A stretch of DNA of 64,000 bases, taken from Sulfitobacter sp. THAF37 (GTDB lineage Bacteria; Pseudomonadota; Alphaproteobacteria; Rhodobacterales; Rhodobacteraceae). The notes beneath the pieces are model-generated. The model ran no database searches. It saw nothing but the letters and a program-made list of their open reading frames with translations, and was not told the origin of the DNA. The translations under genes and the position numbers were made by a program. Shown piece after piece: positions 11,191-19,499 of the stretch; the first letter of the stretch is position 1, and the number at the start of each line of letters is the position of its first letter. The stretch is taken from NCBI RefSeq assembly GCF_009363555.1, contig NZ_CP045372.1:1437501-1501500 (forward strand), written 5' to 3'.

Positions 11191-12297
11191 ATGGCGACAG
11201 GATTCTATTGGGACGAACGCTGTTTCTGGCATGCCGGGGGCAATTACGCGCTGACCCTCCCGGTTGGTGGCTTGGTCCAGCCTCAGGTCGCCGGTGGCCT
11301 CCCCGAGAGCCCTGAAACCAAGCGTCGGCTCAAAAACCTGATGGATGTGACCGGCCTGAGCGCCGAACTGGACCAGCGCAGCGCGGCCCCCGCAGACCGC
11401 GAGACGCTGGAGCGGGTGCATCCCGCCCGCTATCTGAACGAATTCAAGGCGGTGTCCGATGCACAGGGCGGCGAGATAGGGCATCATGCCCCTTTCGGCC
11501 GGGGCGGTTACGAGATCGCGACGCTTTCGGCGGGCCTGGCCTGCGCGGCGGTTCGTGATGTGGCGACCGGTTCGGTCGAAAATGCCTATGCGCTGACCCG
11601 GCCGCCGGGCCACCACTGCGAGCCGGACAACCCGATGGGGTTCTGCCTGCTTGCCAATATTGCCATAGCGGTCGAAGCGGCGCTTGCCGAAGGTCTGGTA
11701 AAGCGTGTGGCCGTCCTGGACTGGGACGTGCACCACGGCAATGGCACGGAAAAGATCTTTTACGATCGCGACGACGTGCTGACGATCTCGTTCCATCAAG
11801 AGGGAAACTACCCCACGACGACCGGCGGCCTCGCGGATCGGGGCAGCGGGGCCGGGGACGGCGCCAACATCAACCTGCCGCTCCACGCGGGTTCGGGCCA
11901 CACCGCTTACCTGCACGCGATGGATCGGGTCGCGATCCCCGCGCTTGACGCGTTCAAACCTGACATGATTATCGTTGCCTGTGGCTTTGATGCCGCCATG
12001 GTCGACCCGCTGGCCCGGATGCAGGCCACGTCGGCAACCTTTGCCGGGATGACCCAGCGGATCAGGGACGCGGCAAAGCGCCTTTGCCAGGGTCGCCTTG
12101 TGCTGGTTCACGAAGGCGGCTATTCCGAAGCTTATGTGCCGTTTTGCGGCCATGCCACCATTGCGACACTAGCGGGCAGTGCCATCAGCGCGCCGGACCC
12201 CATGCTGTCGTCATTCGACATCCGCCAGCCTTCGCCAGCCTTTGATGCTTTCCTGCGCCAGTCGATTGACGACATGGCGAAAACACTGGGACTCTGA
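11191..12297 (+). CDS. Class II histone-deacetylase-like amidohydrolase
   Basis: 368 residues, arginase/deacetylase fold. The family's bacterial members deacetylate acetylpolyamines or other acetylated amines using one zinc. Visible: the paired active-site histidines in RPPGHH (141-142), zinc ligands in DWDVHHGNGT (Asp179, His181) and Asp267 in GFDAAMVDP, and the C-terminal LVHEGGY loop with the transition-state residue. Length is normal. The ATG at 11191 follows GAGGGAGG. The nitroreductase gene begins ten bases after its stop, so the two are probably cotranscribed. The natural substrate is not predictable. Confidence 0.88.
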   Translation: MATGFYWDERCFWHAGGNYALTLPVGGLVQPQVAGGLPESPETKRRLKNLMDVTGLSAELDQRSAAPADRETLERVHPARYLNEFKAVSDAQGGEIGHHAPFGRGGYEIATLSAGLACAAVRDVATGSVENAYALTRPPGHHCEPDNPMGFCLLANIAIAVEAALAEGLVKRVAVLDWDVHHGNGTEKIFYDRDDVLTISFHQEGNYPTTTGGLADRGSGAGDGANINLPLHAGSGHTAYLHAMDRVAIPALDAFKPDMIIVACGFDAAMVDPLARMQATSATFAGMTQRIRDAAKRLCQGRLVLVHEGGYSEAYVPFCGHATIATLAGSAISAPDPMLSSFDIRQPSPAFDAFLRQSIDDMAKTLGL

Positions 12298-12306
12298 GGA
12301 CCGAAC

Positions 12307-12885
12307 ATGCCTGACGCCAACCCCGACGCCCTGAAATTCCTGCAGACCCGCCGGTCACGACCGGCCAAGACGCTCGGCCTGCCGGTCCCTGACCGCAGGG
12401 CGCTGTTGCCCCTGCTGACTGCGGCTGCACGCACGCCGGACCACGGCAAGCTGGAGCCATGGCGCTTCATCGTGCTGGACCGCGCAGCGATGGAGCGGCT
12501 GGCAGACCTGGCCGAAAGCCGCGGTGCCGCTCTCGGCCTGCCGCCGGAACAGATTTCCAAAGGCCGCAGCCAGTTCGACGACGGCCAGCTGGCCGTTGCG
12601 GTGATCGAGGTGCAGCGGTCCACCGACAAGATCCCGGCCATCGAACAGACATACTCCGCGGGGGCGGTCTGTCTCGCGCTGCTGAACGCGGCGCTGGCCA
12701 GCGGCTGGGGGGCCAACTGGCTATCCGGCTGGCCTTCGCATGACCGCGATTTCATGCGCGAGGGTCTGAGGTTGGAGAACCACGAGCGGATCGCGGGTAT
12801 CGTGCACATCGGCACCGAAACCAGCGCGCCGCCCGACCGTCCCCGTCCCGACATCGAAAGCATTACCACATGGCTCTCGGACTGA
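12307..12885 (+). CDS. Nitroreductase-family flavoprotein (YdjA-like)
   Basis: 192 residues, the compact one-domain nitroreductase type. The N-terminal LQTRRSRPAK supplies FMN phosphate contacts, and ARTPDHGKLEPWRFIV matches the usual active-site strand (AxxPSHGNxxPWRF). The middle part (YSAGAVCLALLNAALASGWGANWLSG) is the typical helical dimer core. It would reduce nitro compounds, quinones or other small electrophiles with NAD(P)H. GAGGACCGAAC precedes the ATG. Its last 16 bases overlap the next gene, suggesting translational coupling. Confidence 0.85.
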   Translation: MPDANPDALKFLQTRRSRPAKTLGLPVPDRRALLPLLTAAARTPDHGKLEPWRFIVLDRAAMERLADLAESRGAALGLPPEQISKGRSQFDDGQLAVAVIEVQRSTDKIPAIEQTYSAGAVCLALLNAALASGWGANWLSGWPSHDRDFMREGLRLENHERIAGIVHIGTETSAPPDRPRPDIESITTWLSD

Positions 12886-13577
12886 TCTTCGACGCATTCT
12901 TTCGTGCGCTCGGGCAACTGGGCGACCCTCGTTTCCGGCGGGTTTTCCTGCTGGGCGTGGTTCTGTCCCTGGTTTTGCTGATTGGCTTCACGGCCGCTTT
13001 CACCTGGTTGACAGAGGCAATCACACCCGATGAAGTCTGGCTTCCGATCCTGGGCGAGGTGCAGTGGATCGACGATCTGCTGTCCTGGGGCGCTGCTTTC
13101 CTGCTGCTCGGGTTGTCGGTCTTTCTGATGATCCCGGTCGCCTCGGCCATCACGTCCCTGTTTCTCGACGAAGTTGCCGAGGCAGTAGAGGGTCGGCACT
13201 ACCCGGATTTGCCTCGCCCGCAGACGGTCTCTTTCGGCGAGGCCCTGCGCGATACTGTGAGTTTCCTCGGTGTTCTTCTGGCGGCGAATATCTTTGCGAT
13301 CGTGTTGTACGTGATTTTCCCGCCTTTCGCCCCGGTGATTTTCTGGGGGATGAACGGGTTTCTGCTGGGGCGGGAATATTTCACCATGGTCGCGATCCGT
13401 TGGGTCGGTCGCGTGCAGGCCCGAAGCCTGCGTCGCGCGCATCTCGCGACGATCTGGGCGGCGGGCACCCTCATGGCGGTGCCGCTGTCAGTGCCCCTGC
13501 TGAACCTTCTGGTTCCTATTCTGGGTGCGGCGACCTTTACCCATCTGTACCACGGCCTGACCAGGCACCGGCCCTGA
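12870..13577 (+). CDS. EI24/CysZ-like integral membrane protein
   Basis: 235 residues with about four to five hydrophobic segments (near 25-48, 70-95, 133-158 and 190-222) and a basic loop around 175-190. The order of helices and the N-terminal amphipathic part fit the EI24 domain family, which includes the sulfate transporter CysZ. A sulfate role is not shown, since no cysteine-synthesis gene is adjacent. Start overlaps the nitroreductase gene by 16 bases; its end overlaps the convergent DUF1467 gene by 41 bases. Confidence 0.75.
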   Translation: MALGLIFDAFFRALGQLGDPRFRRVFLLGVVLSLVLLIGFTAAFTWLTEAITPDEVWLPILGEVQWIDDLLSWGAAFLLLGLSVFLMIPVASAITSLFLDEVAEAVEGRHYPDLPRPQTVSFGEALRDTVSFLGVLLAANIFAIVLYVIFPPFAPVIFWGMNGFLLGREYFTMVAIRWVGRVQARSLRRAHLATIWAAGTLMAVPLSVPLLNLLVPILGAATFTHLYHGLTRHRP

Positions 13578-13830
13578 ACCAGCTTTCGACGTCGTCGACG
13601 CTGATCCATTCCGACAGGATGACGGTTGCCGCCATCGCCCAGATGACGGCGGCAACCACCGTCGTCCACAGGGCCTTCTTCCTCAGGTGGTGATGCTCTG
13701 GTGCGCCGGCGTGGGTGCCGGGAACGACGTCATCCAGATCCCCCTGTGTCTGAACCCGGATCGGCAGGGCGATCAGAAAGGTCAGTGACCAGATGACCGC
13801 ATAGAGTACGAGCCCCGAGACGATTCCCAT
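13537..13830 (-). CDS. DUF1467 family membrane protein
   Basis: 97 residues with two predicted membrane helices (about 4-22 and 52-72) separated by a polar segment with a HAGAPEHHHLRKK motif typical of this short alphaproteobacterial family. Function unknown. The ATG at 13830 is four bases after the methylmalonyl-CoA epimerase stop, so both genes are read together, a pairing seen in many Rhodobacteraceae. The 3' end overlaps the EI24 gene on the other strand by 41 bases. Confidence 0.82.
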   Translation of the reverse strand: MGIVSGLVLYAVIWSLTFLIALPIRVQTQGDLDDVVPGTHAGAPEHHHLRKKALWTTVVAAVIWAMAATVILSEWISVDDVESWFRAGAWSGRGTDG

Positions 13831-13833
13831 GGT

Positions 13834-14238
13834 TCAGACCTGCTCCAGCTCGACCAGCGCGCCGTTGAAGTCCTTGGGATGCAGGAAGAGCACCGGCTTG
13901 CCATGCGCGCCGATCTTCGGCTCTCCGGTGCCCAGCACCCGCGCACCAGTCGATTTGAGGTGGTCCCGCGCGGCGATGATATCCTCCACCTCGTAGCAGA
14001 TGTGGTGGATGCCCCCGGCGGGGTTCTTGTCGAGAAAACCCTGAATGGGGGAGTCCTCGCCCAGAGGATACAAGAGCTCGATCTTGGTGTTCGGCAGTTC
14101 GATGAATATTACCGTGACACCATGGTCCGGCTCATCCTGCGGTGCACCGACATTGGCGCCCAGAGCATTGCGGTACTGATCTGCCGCGGCCTGGAGGTCG
14201 GGTACGGCGATGGCCACGTGGTTCAAACGTCCGATCAT
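13834..14238 (-). CDS. mce: Methylmalonyl-CoA epimerase
   Basis: 134 residues, two-module VOC enzyme that interconverts the 2R and 2S forms of methylmalonyl-CoA in propionyl-CoA use and in the ethylmalonyl-CoA pathway. It starts LNHVAIAVPDLQAAADQYRN and has GGIHHICYEVEDI and a C-terminal NGALVELEQ, which provide the His/Glu metal site. Length and motifs match the family closely. The DUF1467 gene follows at four bases. Confidence 0.92.
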   Translation of the reverse strand: MIGRLNHVAIAVPDLQAAADQYRNALGANVGAPQDEPDHGVTVIFIELPNTKIELLYPLGEDSPIQGFLDKNPAGGIHHICYEVEDIIAARDHLKSTGARVLGTGEPKIGAHGKPVLFLHPKDFNGALVELEQV

Positions 14239-14327
14239 GATAATTCCTTCCGATGTGCCCGTGCCTTATGCCTTCGCGGTTCGACAAGGGCAATGTGACA
14301 CCTGCGCACGCAGGCGGATGGTGCCCA

Positions 14328-14342
14328 TTAACGGTGCGTTAG
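14328..14342 (+). promoter_or_regulatory. CtrA-like site before the response regulator gene
   Basis: TTAACGGTGCGTTAG, that is TTAA-N7-TTAG, one base from the TTAA-N7-TTAA consensus of the alphaproteobacterial regulator CtrA. It lies 45 bases before the ATG at 14388, a position suited to promoter control. Confidence 0.45.
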
Positions 14343-14387
14343 GCATCCCTGACTAGTCTCTGAGTCGTCATCGCACGGGAGACGACA

Positions 14388-15107
14388 ATGGATAGCAACG
14401 AAACCTTCTCTGCACAGCTTCCACAGCCCACCGCGGCCCGGCCTCTGCTTGGCCTGACCGTTCTTGTTATCGAGGACAGCCGCTACGCCTGCGAGGCGAT
14501 GCGCCTGCTCTGCCTGCGCTCCGGCGCGCGGATCAGGCGGGCGGACTGCCTGCGGTCGGCGCGGCGGCATCTGCAGGTCTACCGTCCTTCCGTTGTGGTG
14601 ATCGACCTCGGCCTGCCCGACGGCGACGGCACCGACCTGATCGCGGAACTGGCGAACAGCACACCCCGCATCCAGGCATTGCTGGCGGTTTCGGGCGATA
14701 CCCATCTGGAGGCCGACGCGCTGTCCGCCGGGGCCGACGGGTTCCTGGCAAAGCCGATCCTCTCTATCGCCACGTTCCAGGAAAAGGTTCTGTCGCTGTT
14801 GCCCGAAGATCGCCAACCATCCGGCCCACGCGTGCTGGACACCTCTGTTGTCACACCTGACCGCATTGCGTTGCAGGACGACATGGCTCACATCGCCGAG
14901 GTACTGGAAGATCCGCCCGACGCCCATGCGCTGGACTATGTGACACAGTTCCTGACCGGGGTCGCGCGGCTGGCCGACGACGAACCGCTGGAAAAGGCGA
15001 GCGTTGCCTTGGCCGCGAAACGTGCACTGGGTGAAGCGGCAGCTTCCGAAGCCGCGACCCTGGCGGGCATGTTGCAGCAACGCCTGTCGCACCGAATGGC
15101 AATCTAG
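14388..15107 (+). CDS. Response regulator with receiver domain and alpha-helical C-terminus
   Basis: 239 residues. The receiver domain (about 22-140) has the acidic pair Glu29/Asp30, phosphoacceptor Asp73 (VVVIDLGLPDGDG), Ser102 and Lys122 (FLAKP). The C-terminal hundred residues are helical, alanine-rich and contain no recognisable DNA-binding or enzymatic motif. It may act by protein contact. GGGAGA precedes the ATG. No sensor kinase is adjacent, so its partner is elsewhere. The CtrA-like site upstream suggests membership in the CtrA regulon. Confidence 0.85.
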   Translation: MDSNETFSAQLPQPTAARPLLGLTVLVIEDSRYACEAMRLLCLRSGARIRRADCLRSARRHLQVYRPSVVVIDLGLPDGDGTDLIAELANSTPRIQALLAVSGDTHLEADALSAGADGFLAKPILSIATFQEKVLSLLPEDRQPSGPRVLDTSVVTPDRIALQDDMAHIAEVLEDPPDAHALDYVTQFLTGVARLADDEPLEKASVALAAKRALGEAAASEAATLAGMLQQRLSHRMAI

Positions 15108-15134
15108 TTCAGGATCAGGGGCGTCCGCTGCGGG

Positions 15135-15860
15135 TCAGAGCGTGGGATCGGTGGCGACGCGGACAAGGCCAGTGAGATCGGCAAGCCTTTCCTTTTGCGT
15201 GCCATCCGCGTTGAAATTCGCCGGGGATAGCCAGGCCTCAAAGGCCTCTTTCAACGCGGGCCACTCGGAATCGATGGCGGCAAACCAGGCCGTGTCGCGG
15301 TTGCGCCCCTTGACCACCGTGGCCTGCCGGAACACCCCTTCGTAGCTCAACCCAAACCGCTGGGCGGCGCGCCGGGATGGTCTGTTCAGCCCATCGCACT
15401 TCCATTCAAAACGTCGATAACCGGCCTCGAAGGCCCATTTCATCATCAGGTAAATGGCTTCGGTCGCGGCGCGGGTGCGTTGCAATGCGGGGCTGAAGTT
15501 GATGTGCCCCACTTCGATGGAACCACCGGCGGGCACGATGTTGAGATAGCTCGCCACGCCCTCCCATGCTCCGCTTTCCAAGTTGCGGATCGCGTAGAAA
15601 AACGGGTCGGTCTGGCCCTCATGCTCTCGCGCCCATCGGTAATACTGCGCGGCGGACGAGAACGGCCCATAGGGCATGTAATCCCAGACGGCGTCGTTTT
15701 CCGCATAGGCGCGGTACAGCAGGGCGGCGTGCCCCTCTGCAGAGAGGGGGGCAAGCCGGGCATAGGTCCCGGTCAATATCTCGCCGGAGGGCCGTGGCGG
15801 CGGCGTCCAGTTTGGAACAGCAGCGCCTTTCGGACGCGGATCGGAGGATAAGCCAGTCAT
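15135..15860 (-). CDS. GNAT-family N-acetyltransferase (RimJ/RimL type)
   Basis: 241 residues from the ATG at 15860; a GTG at 15908 could add 16 residues and neither start has a clear ribosome site. The core runs from TGTYARLAPLSAEGHA to YEGVFRQATVVKGRNRDT, the characteristic end of RimJ/RimL-like acetyltransferases, with the acetyl-CoA strand GHINFSPALQRTRAATEAIYLMM in the middle. It probably acetylates an amine of a protein or small molecule. Convergent with the response regulator gene, 27 bases apart. Confidence 0.82.
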   Translation of the reverse strand: MTGLSSDPRPKGAAVPNWTPPPRPSGEILTGTYARLAPLSAEGHAALLYRAYAENDAVWDYMPYGPFSSAAQYYRWAREHEGQTDPFFYAIRNLESGAWEGVASYLNIVPAGGSIEVGHINFSPALQRTRAATEAIYLMMKWAFEAGYRRFEWKCDGLNRPSRRAAQRFGLSYEGVFRQATVVKGRNRDTAWFAAIDSEWPALKEAFEAWLSPANFNADGTQKERLADLTGLVRVATDPTL

Positions 15861-16043
15861 GCCAGAACGATAGGCCCGGCGAACCGGTTCGAAAAGGGGA
15901 TATCGCACGGATCGGCTACAGCTCTTTCAGAGCCAATCGGCCAGAAATTGGCCAAAAGCCGCAAAACCGACCCCATCTCTGCCCAAATTCGCCGGGTTCG
16001 CTTGCTGAGATGTCATGAATGCCGCACCAGCCAAGGCCGCCAG

Positions 16044-16226
16044 ATGTCACGTAACATGCGCACCGAGCGACAAAAACAGGATGCCGATCACCGCAAGGTG
16101 GATTGGATCGTGCTGACGGCGTCACTGCTGGGTGTCGGGATCGTTCTCGCCGCGTCGATCCGGGCGGGCGAGGCGGGGCTTGTCGCGAGCCTGGGCAGCT
16201 ACATGATGACATCCGCGTCGTTCTAG
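16044..16226 (+). CDS. Small single-pass membrane protein, unknown
   Basis: 60 residues: a charged N-terminus (SRNMRTERQKQDADHRKVD) and one hydrophobic helix (about 20-38), then GEAGLVASLGSYMMTSASF. The ATG at 16044 gives the most plausible protein; a longer in-frame start at 15948 would add a cysteine-rich, less convincing stretch. No family recognised. It is convergent with the DUF1501 gene. Confidence 0.45.
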   Translation: MSRNMRTERQKQDADHRKVDWIVLTASLLGVGIVLAASIRAGEAGLVASLGSYMMTSASF

Positions 16227-16250
16227 AAACCGGCCGCCATGGGCCTGTCT

Positions 16251-17411
16251 CTATGCCAGAAGCCCGGGATCGCTGCCCATGTGGAGACCCGGAAACACCT
16301 TGTTTTCAAGCACGTCTCGGTTGACGCCCGTGATGCCCCGCATCACCCAGGCGGCGACAGCGCGCACGTCTCGGGTCGGCATCAGGTCCCGCCGCTGGTA
16401 GAGGGCGGATTCCGCCAGTCCGGGCCAGTCGCCGTTGACCCGACCGCCCCGAACGGCACCACCGGCGAGAATTGCAAGCCCGCCGGTCCCGTGGTCCGTG
16501 CCCCCCGCACCGTTTTCCCGCGCGGTGCGTCCGAATTCCGTCATGGCAAGGATAGCGGTCTTGCCCCAGACGTCAGCGCCCAGACCGTCCCGCAGGGTCA
16601 GGATGGCCTCTTGCAGCGTCGCAAGGCTGCGGGGCAGCACACGGTCTTGCGCGCGGTGCGTATCCCAGCCGCCCAGCGAAAAGGCGGCGATCCTTGCGTC
16701 CTGGCGCAGCCGTCCGGCGGCATAGCTGGCGATCTGACGATGGGCGCGACCGCCCTTGCCGTCGCGTCCGTTCTCTGCCAGCAGCGCCGCCTCGGCCAGG
16801 GCCGCGTGCAGGGCCGGGTCCTCCTCCATCACCCTTTCGGCCAGACGCATCGTCTGCGGGCTGATCTTGAGGTTGGCTTCGGGTGCCCATTTCGCAACCG
16901 GAGCACTGCCATCAAGCACCGGCAGGGGCGTGGTGCCGATGGCATAGGCCGTGTCCCGCTCCACGCCCGGCACCTCCTGCAGCAGCCGGTTCAACCAGCC
17001 GTCCCTCGCGCCCTGGCCCAGATCCACCGTCCCGGCCTCCAGCAGGTCCTGGCCATCGAAATGGCTTCGCTTGTCGCGATATGGGGTCGAGACCGCATGA
17101 ACAAAGCCCAGCTCGCCCTTGCTCCACAAGGGCATCAGCCCGGCCAGCGCGGGATGCAGCGCAAAATATCCGTCGAGGTCCTGCGCACCCTCGGTCCGCA
17201 GACCCGGTCGCAGTGGGGCATAGGCCGGGTCGCCCACAGGGCGCACCACGTCCAACCCGTCCATCCCGCCGCGCAGTATGATGACCACCAGCCGCCTGTC
17301 CCAGGGGGCCTGGGCAAAACTCATCGGTGTGATCAGCGGGCTCGCGGCCACAGAACATCCGATCACACCGGCCCGGACCAGAAGCTGCCTGCGGGAAAGA
17401 CCGTCCTTCAT
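16251..17411 (-). CDS. DUF1501 family exported protein
   Basis: 386 residues with a twin-arginine signal: SRRQLL at 6-11 and a hydrophobic stretch ending in SFAQA near 34. The body has VVIILRGGMDGLDVV, SHFDGQDLLEAG and AILAMTEFGRTARENGAGGTDHGTGG, hallmarks of DUF1501, a fold related to alkaline phosphatase/sulfatase-type proteins. Function is not established. It is 13 bases downstream of the DUF1800 gene; the two families are almost always paired, suggesting a joint periplasmic role. Confidence 0.9.
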   Translation of the reverse strand: MKDGLSRRQLLVRAGVIGCSVAASPLITPMSFAQAPWDRRLVVIILRGGMDGLDVVRPVGDPAYAPLRPGLRTEGAQDLDGYFALHPALAGLMPLWSKGELGFVHAVSTPYRDKRSHFDGQDLLEAGTVDLGQGARDGWLNRLLQEVPGVERDTAYAIGTTPLPVLDGSAPVAKWAPEANLKISPQTMRLAERVMEEDPALHAALAEAALLAENGRDGKGGRAHRQIASYAAGRLRQDARIAAFSLGGWDTHRAQDRVLPRSLATLQEAILTLRDGLGADVWGKTAILAMTEFGRTARENGAGGTDHGTGGLAILAGGAVRGGRVNGDWPGLAESALYQRRDLMPTRDVRAVAAWVMRGITGVNRDVLENKVFPGLHMGSDPGLLA

Positions 17412-17424
17412 CCAGTTTCTCCTT

Positions 17425-18810
17425 CTAACGGCGCTGCAAGGCGGGCGAGATGAGGATCAGCCCGACCCCCACGGCCTGGGTTTCCGCGGCTGATGCGGCA
17501 AATTTCAGCGCGTCAGTTGCGTCCGGCCCCACAATGTCCTGAAGCATCTGCTGAGGGTCAGGCAGGTCGTCCAGCAGGCGTGCAGGCACGTTCATCGCCC
17601 AGTCCAGCCGGGCGGCGACGCCCTGCGGAGTGACCCAGGCGGCGTCCGTTTCGGGCCAGCCGTCAGGCCCTGATACGCGGTCCCAGTCCTGTCCCATGAT
17701 CTTCAGGGGACGCAGGAACCAGCGGAGGGTCTCTTTTGGCGTCAGTGCCGCGAAGCGGTCGGGCGGCACGGCGAGCGCGCGCAGGGCGGTGCTCATGTAC
17801 TCCAAAGGGGGGCGGATGTTCGTCGGGGGGCTATCCCATGCCGCGGGATCGTTCAGCAGCGCCTCATAGACAGCCATCAGGTCGCCATCGCTGTCCAGAT
17901 ACGTTCGCGTCAGCCGCCCGATCGTCCGTTCCGTCGGGGTGTCGGAGATGAAATGCACCGCCAGCTTGCCAGCCAGGTGACGTGCCGTGCTCGGATGCAT
18001 CGCCAGGTCGCTGAGGGCATTGCGGATCGGCTGCATACCAGGCTGGTCGCTATAGGTCTTTCCCAGCACGGTTTCCGCCCCGGGCTCGGCCCAGCCCTTG
18101 CGAAAGACAAAGCTGTAGTCCCGTGTCCGGGTCAGTCCGGTCAACAGCTCTGCCATCTGCCGCACATCCGTCTGGGAATAGGCCGCGCCGACGCCCAGCG
18201 TGTGCAGCTCCAGCAATTCCCGGGCCAGGTTCTCGTTGAGACCACGGCGATTGCCCTTGCGTCGGCCCCGCTTGCTGTTCGGTCCGACAGAGGTGCTTTG
18301 GTCCAGGTACTCCAGCATCACGGGGTGTGTGATGCAGGCGGAGAGCATATCGACAAAACGGCCCGAAACATGAGGCCGCACCGCTTCTTCCACATAGGCG
18401 GGGATCGCAAGCTTCAGCAGCCCTGATTTGCCCTGTGCGGTGAAATGATCCGACCAGAAATCGACAAGCCTTTCGCGGAAATTATCTTTGCTGTGAATGC
18501 GCCTTAGTTGTTGCTGGGCAAAGGTTTCCAGCTGCTGATGCCGAAAACGCTGCTCAATTTCATCCGATTTCTCGCGGGCCTCGGCGGCCTGCTCTGGGGT
18601 CGTGGCCTTTTTGCGGGCGAAGGCGTCGAAGCGAGCCTTGACGACGTGTCCATCCTGAAGCTGGCGAAAGCCGGGCACCGGGAACCGCTCGGCCATCAGG
18701 TCCTTTCCGCGCAACCGACCGAGCATGCCCGCGATGTTCTCCGGCGGTGCGATGGACGGCGACCTGCCATACCCGAAACGCCTTTCGGCAAGATGCGGTG
18801 AAAAGCCCAT
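17425..18810 (-). CDS. DUF1800 family protein
   Basis: 461 residues from the ATG at 18810, where the sequence begins with the family's usual MGFSPHLAERRFGYG and GGAG lies five bases before. An ATG at 18861 would add 17 residues and also has a GGGGG site. The core includes NFRERLVDFWSDHFT, GLNENLARELLELHTLGVG and a C-terminal region ending in LILISPALQRR. No signal peptide is visible, although its partner has a Tat signal. Function unknown. Confidence 0.87.
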   Translation of the reverse strand: MGFSPHLAERRFGYGRSPSIAPPENIAGMLGRLRGKDLMAERFPVPGFRQLQDGHVVKARFDAFARKKATTPEQAAEAREKSDEIEQRFRHQQLETFAQQQLRRIHSKDNFRERLVDFWSDHFTAQGKSGLLKLAIPAYVEEAVRPHVSGRFVDMLSACITHPVMLEYLDQSTSVGPNSKRGRRKGNRRGLNENLARELLELHTLGVGAAYSQTDVRQMAELLTGLTRTRDYSFVFRKGWAEPGAETVLGKTYSDQPGMQPIRNALSDLAMHPSTARHLAGKLAVHFISDTPTERTIGRLTRTYLDSDGDLMAVYEALLNDPAAWDSPPTNIRPPLEYMSTALRALAVPPDRFAALTPKETLRWFLRPLKIMGQDWDRVSGPDGWPETDAAWVTPQGVAARLDWAMNVPARLLDDLPDPQQMLQDIVGPDATDALKFAASAAETQAVGVGLILISPALQRR

Positions 18811-18953
18811 GTCGTCTCCAGAACCGGCCTTGCGGACAAGATAGTATGTCCCGGTTTTCATTGCATCCCCCTTGTTCGGATGCAGGCCGGTTTTGGCCGG
18901 GAACCGGCGCGCACCTCTGCGCGTTGGACAGAATTGAACGAAAGGACCTGTAA

Positions 18954-19430
18954 ATGCCCACGATCTATGACGCGATCAAAGCCGATCACGACCAGCACCG
19001 TAGCCTTTTGAATGAAATCGGCGAGACCAGCGGCGATAGTGCTGCGCGTCAGAACGCCTGGAGCAGTTTTTACCACGATGTGAAGTCCCACGCCGCAGCA
19101 GAGGAAGAGACGTTCTATTCCAAGCTCATTTCCAAGACCTGGGGCCAGGACGCTGCGCGCCATTCCGTGCACGAACACCAGCAACTCGACGACCTGATGG
19201 AAGAACTGAACGAGATGGACATGTCGTCCTCAGGCTGGCTGACGAAGTTCAAGACGCTCAAGCACGATTATGAGCACCACATGGATGAGGAAGAAGAAGA
19301 GGTCTTTGCCCGCGCCAAAGAAGTGATCGACGAGAGCGAGATCGAAGGATACGGCGCCCGCTTCGAAGCCCGCAAAAAGGAAGAGCGTGATCTGATCGAC
19401 GAGAAGAAGGAAGACTCGCTGGAGGATTGA
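18954..19430 (+). CDS. Hemerythrin HHE domain protein
   Basis: 158 residues. The expected di-iron ligands are visible: DHDQHRSLL (first helix), HAAAEEETFY (second), HEHQQLDDLM (third) and HDYEHHMDEEEEE (fourth), followed by a highly charged helical tail. Such small HHE proteins bind oxygen, nitric oxide or sense iron/redox state; which applies here is unclear. AAAGGACC precedes the ATG. Monocistronic, divergent from the DUF1800 gene and convergent with aspS. Confidence 0.88.
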   Translation: MPTIYDAIKADHDQHRSLLNEIGETSGDSAARQNAWSSFYHDVKSHAAAEEETFYSKLISKTWGQDAARHSVHEHQQLDDLMEELNEMDMSSSGWLTKFKTLKHDYEHHMDEEEEEVFARAKEVIDESEIEGYGARFEARKKEERDLIDEKKEDSLED

Positions 19431-19460
19431 CAGGCAAGCCCTGTCGCCTGAGGCGGGGCA

Positions 19461-19494
19461 GGTTCAGGCAAGCGTGCGGCACATGCCCTGAACC
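19461..19494 (+). terminator. Hairpin between the hemerythrin gene and aspS
   Basis: GGTTCAGG-CA and TGCCCTGAACC pair, with an inner GTGC-G-GCAC extension. It sits between convergent stop codons and can serve both directions. There is no clear T-run. Confidence 0.45.
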
Positions 19495-19499
19495 CCGAC

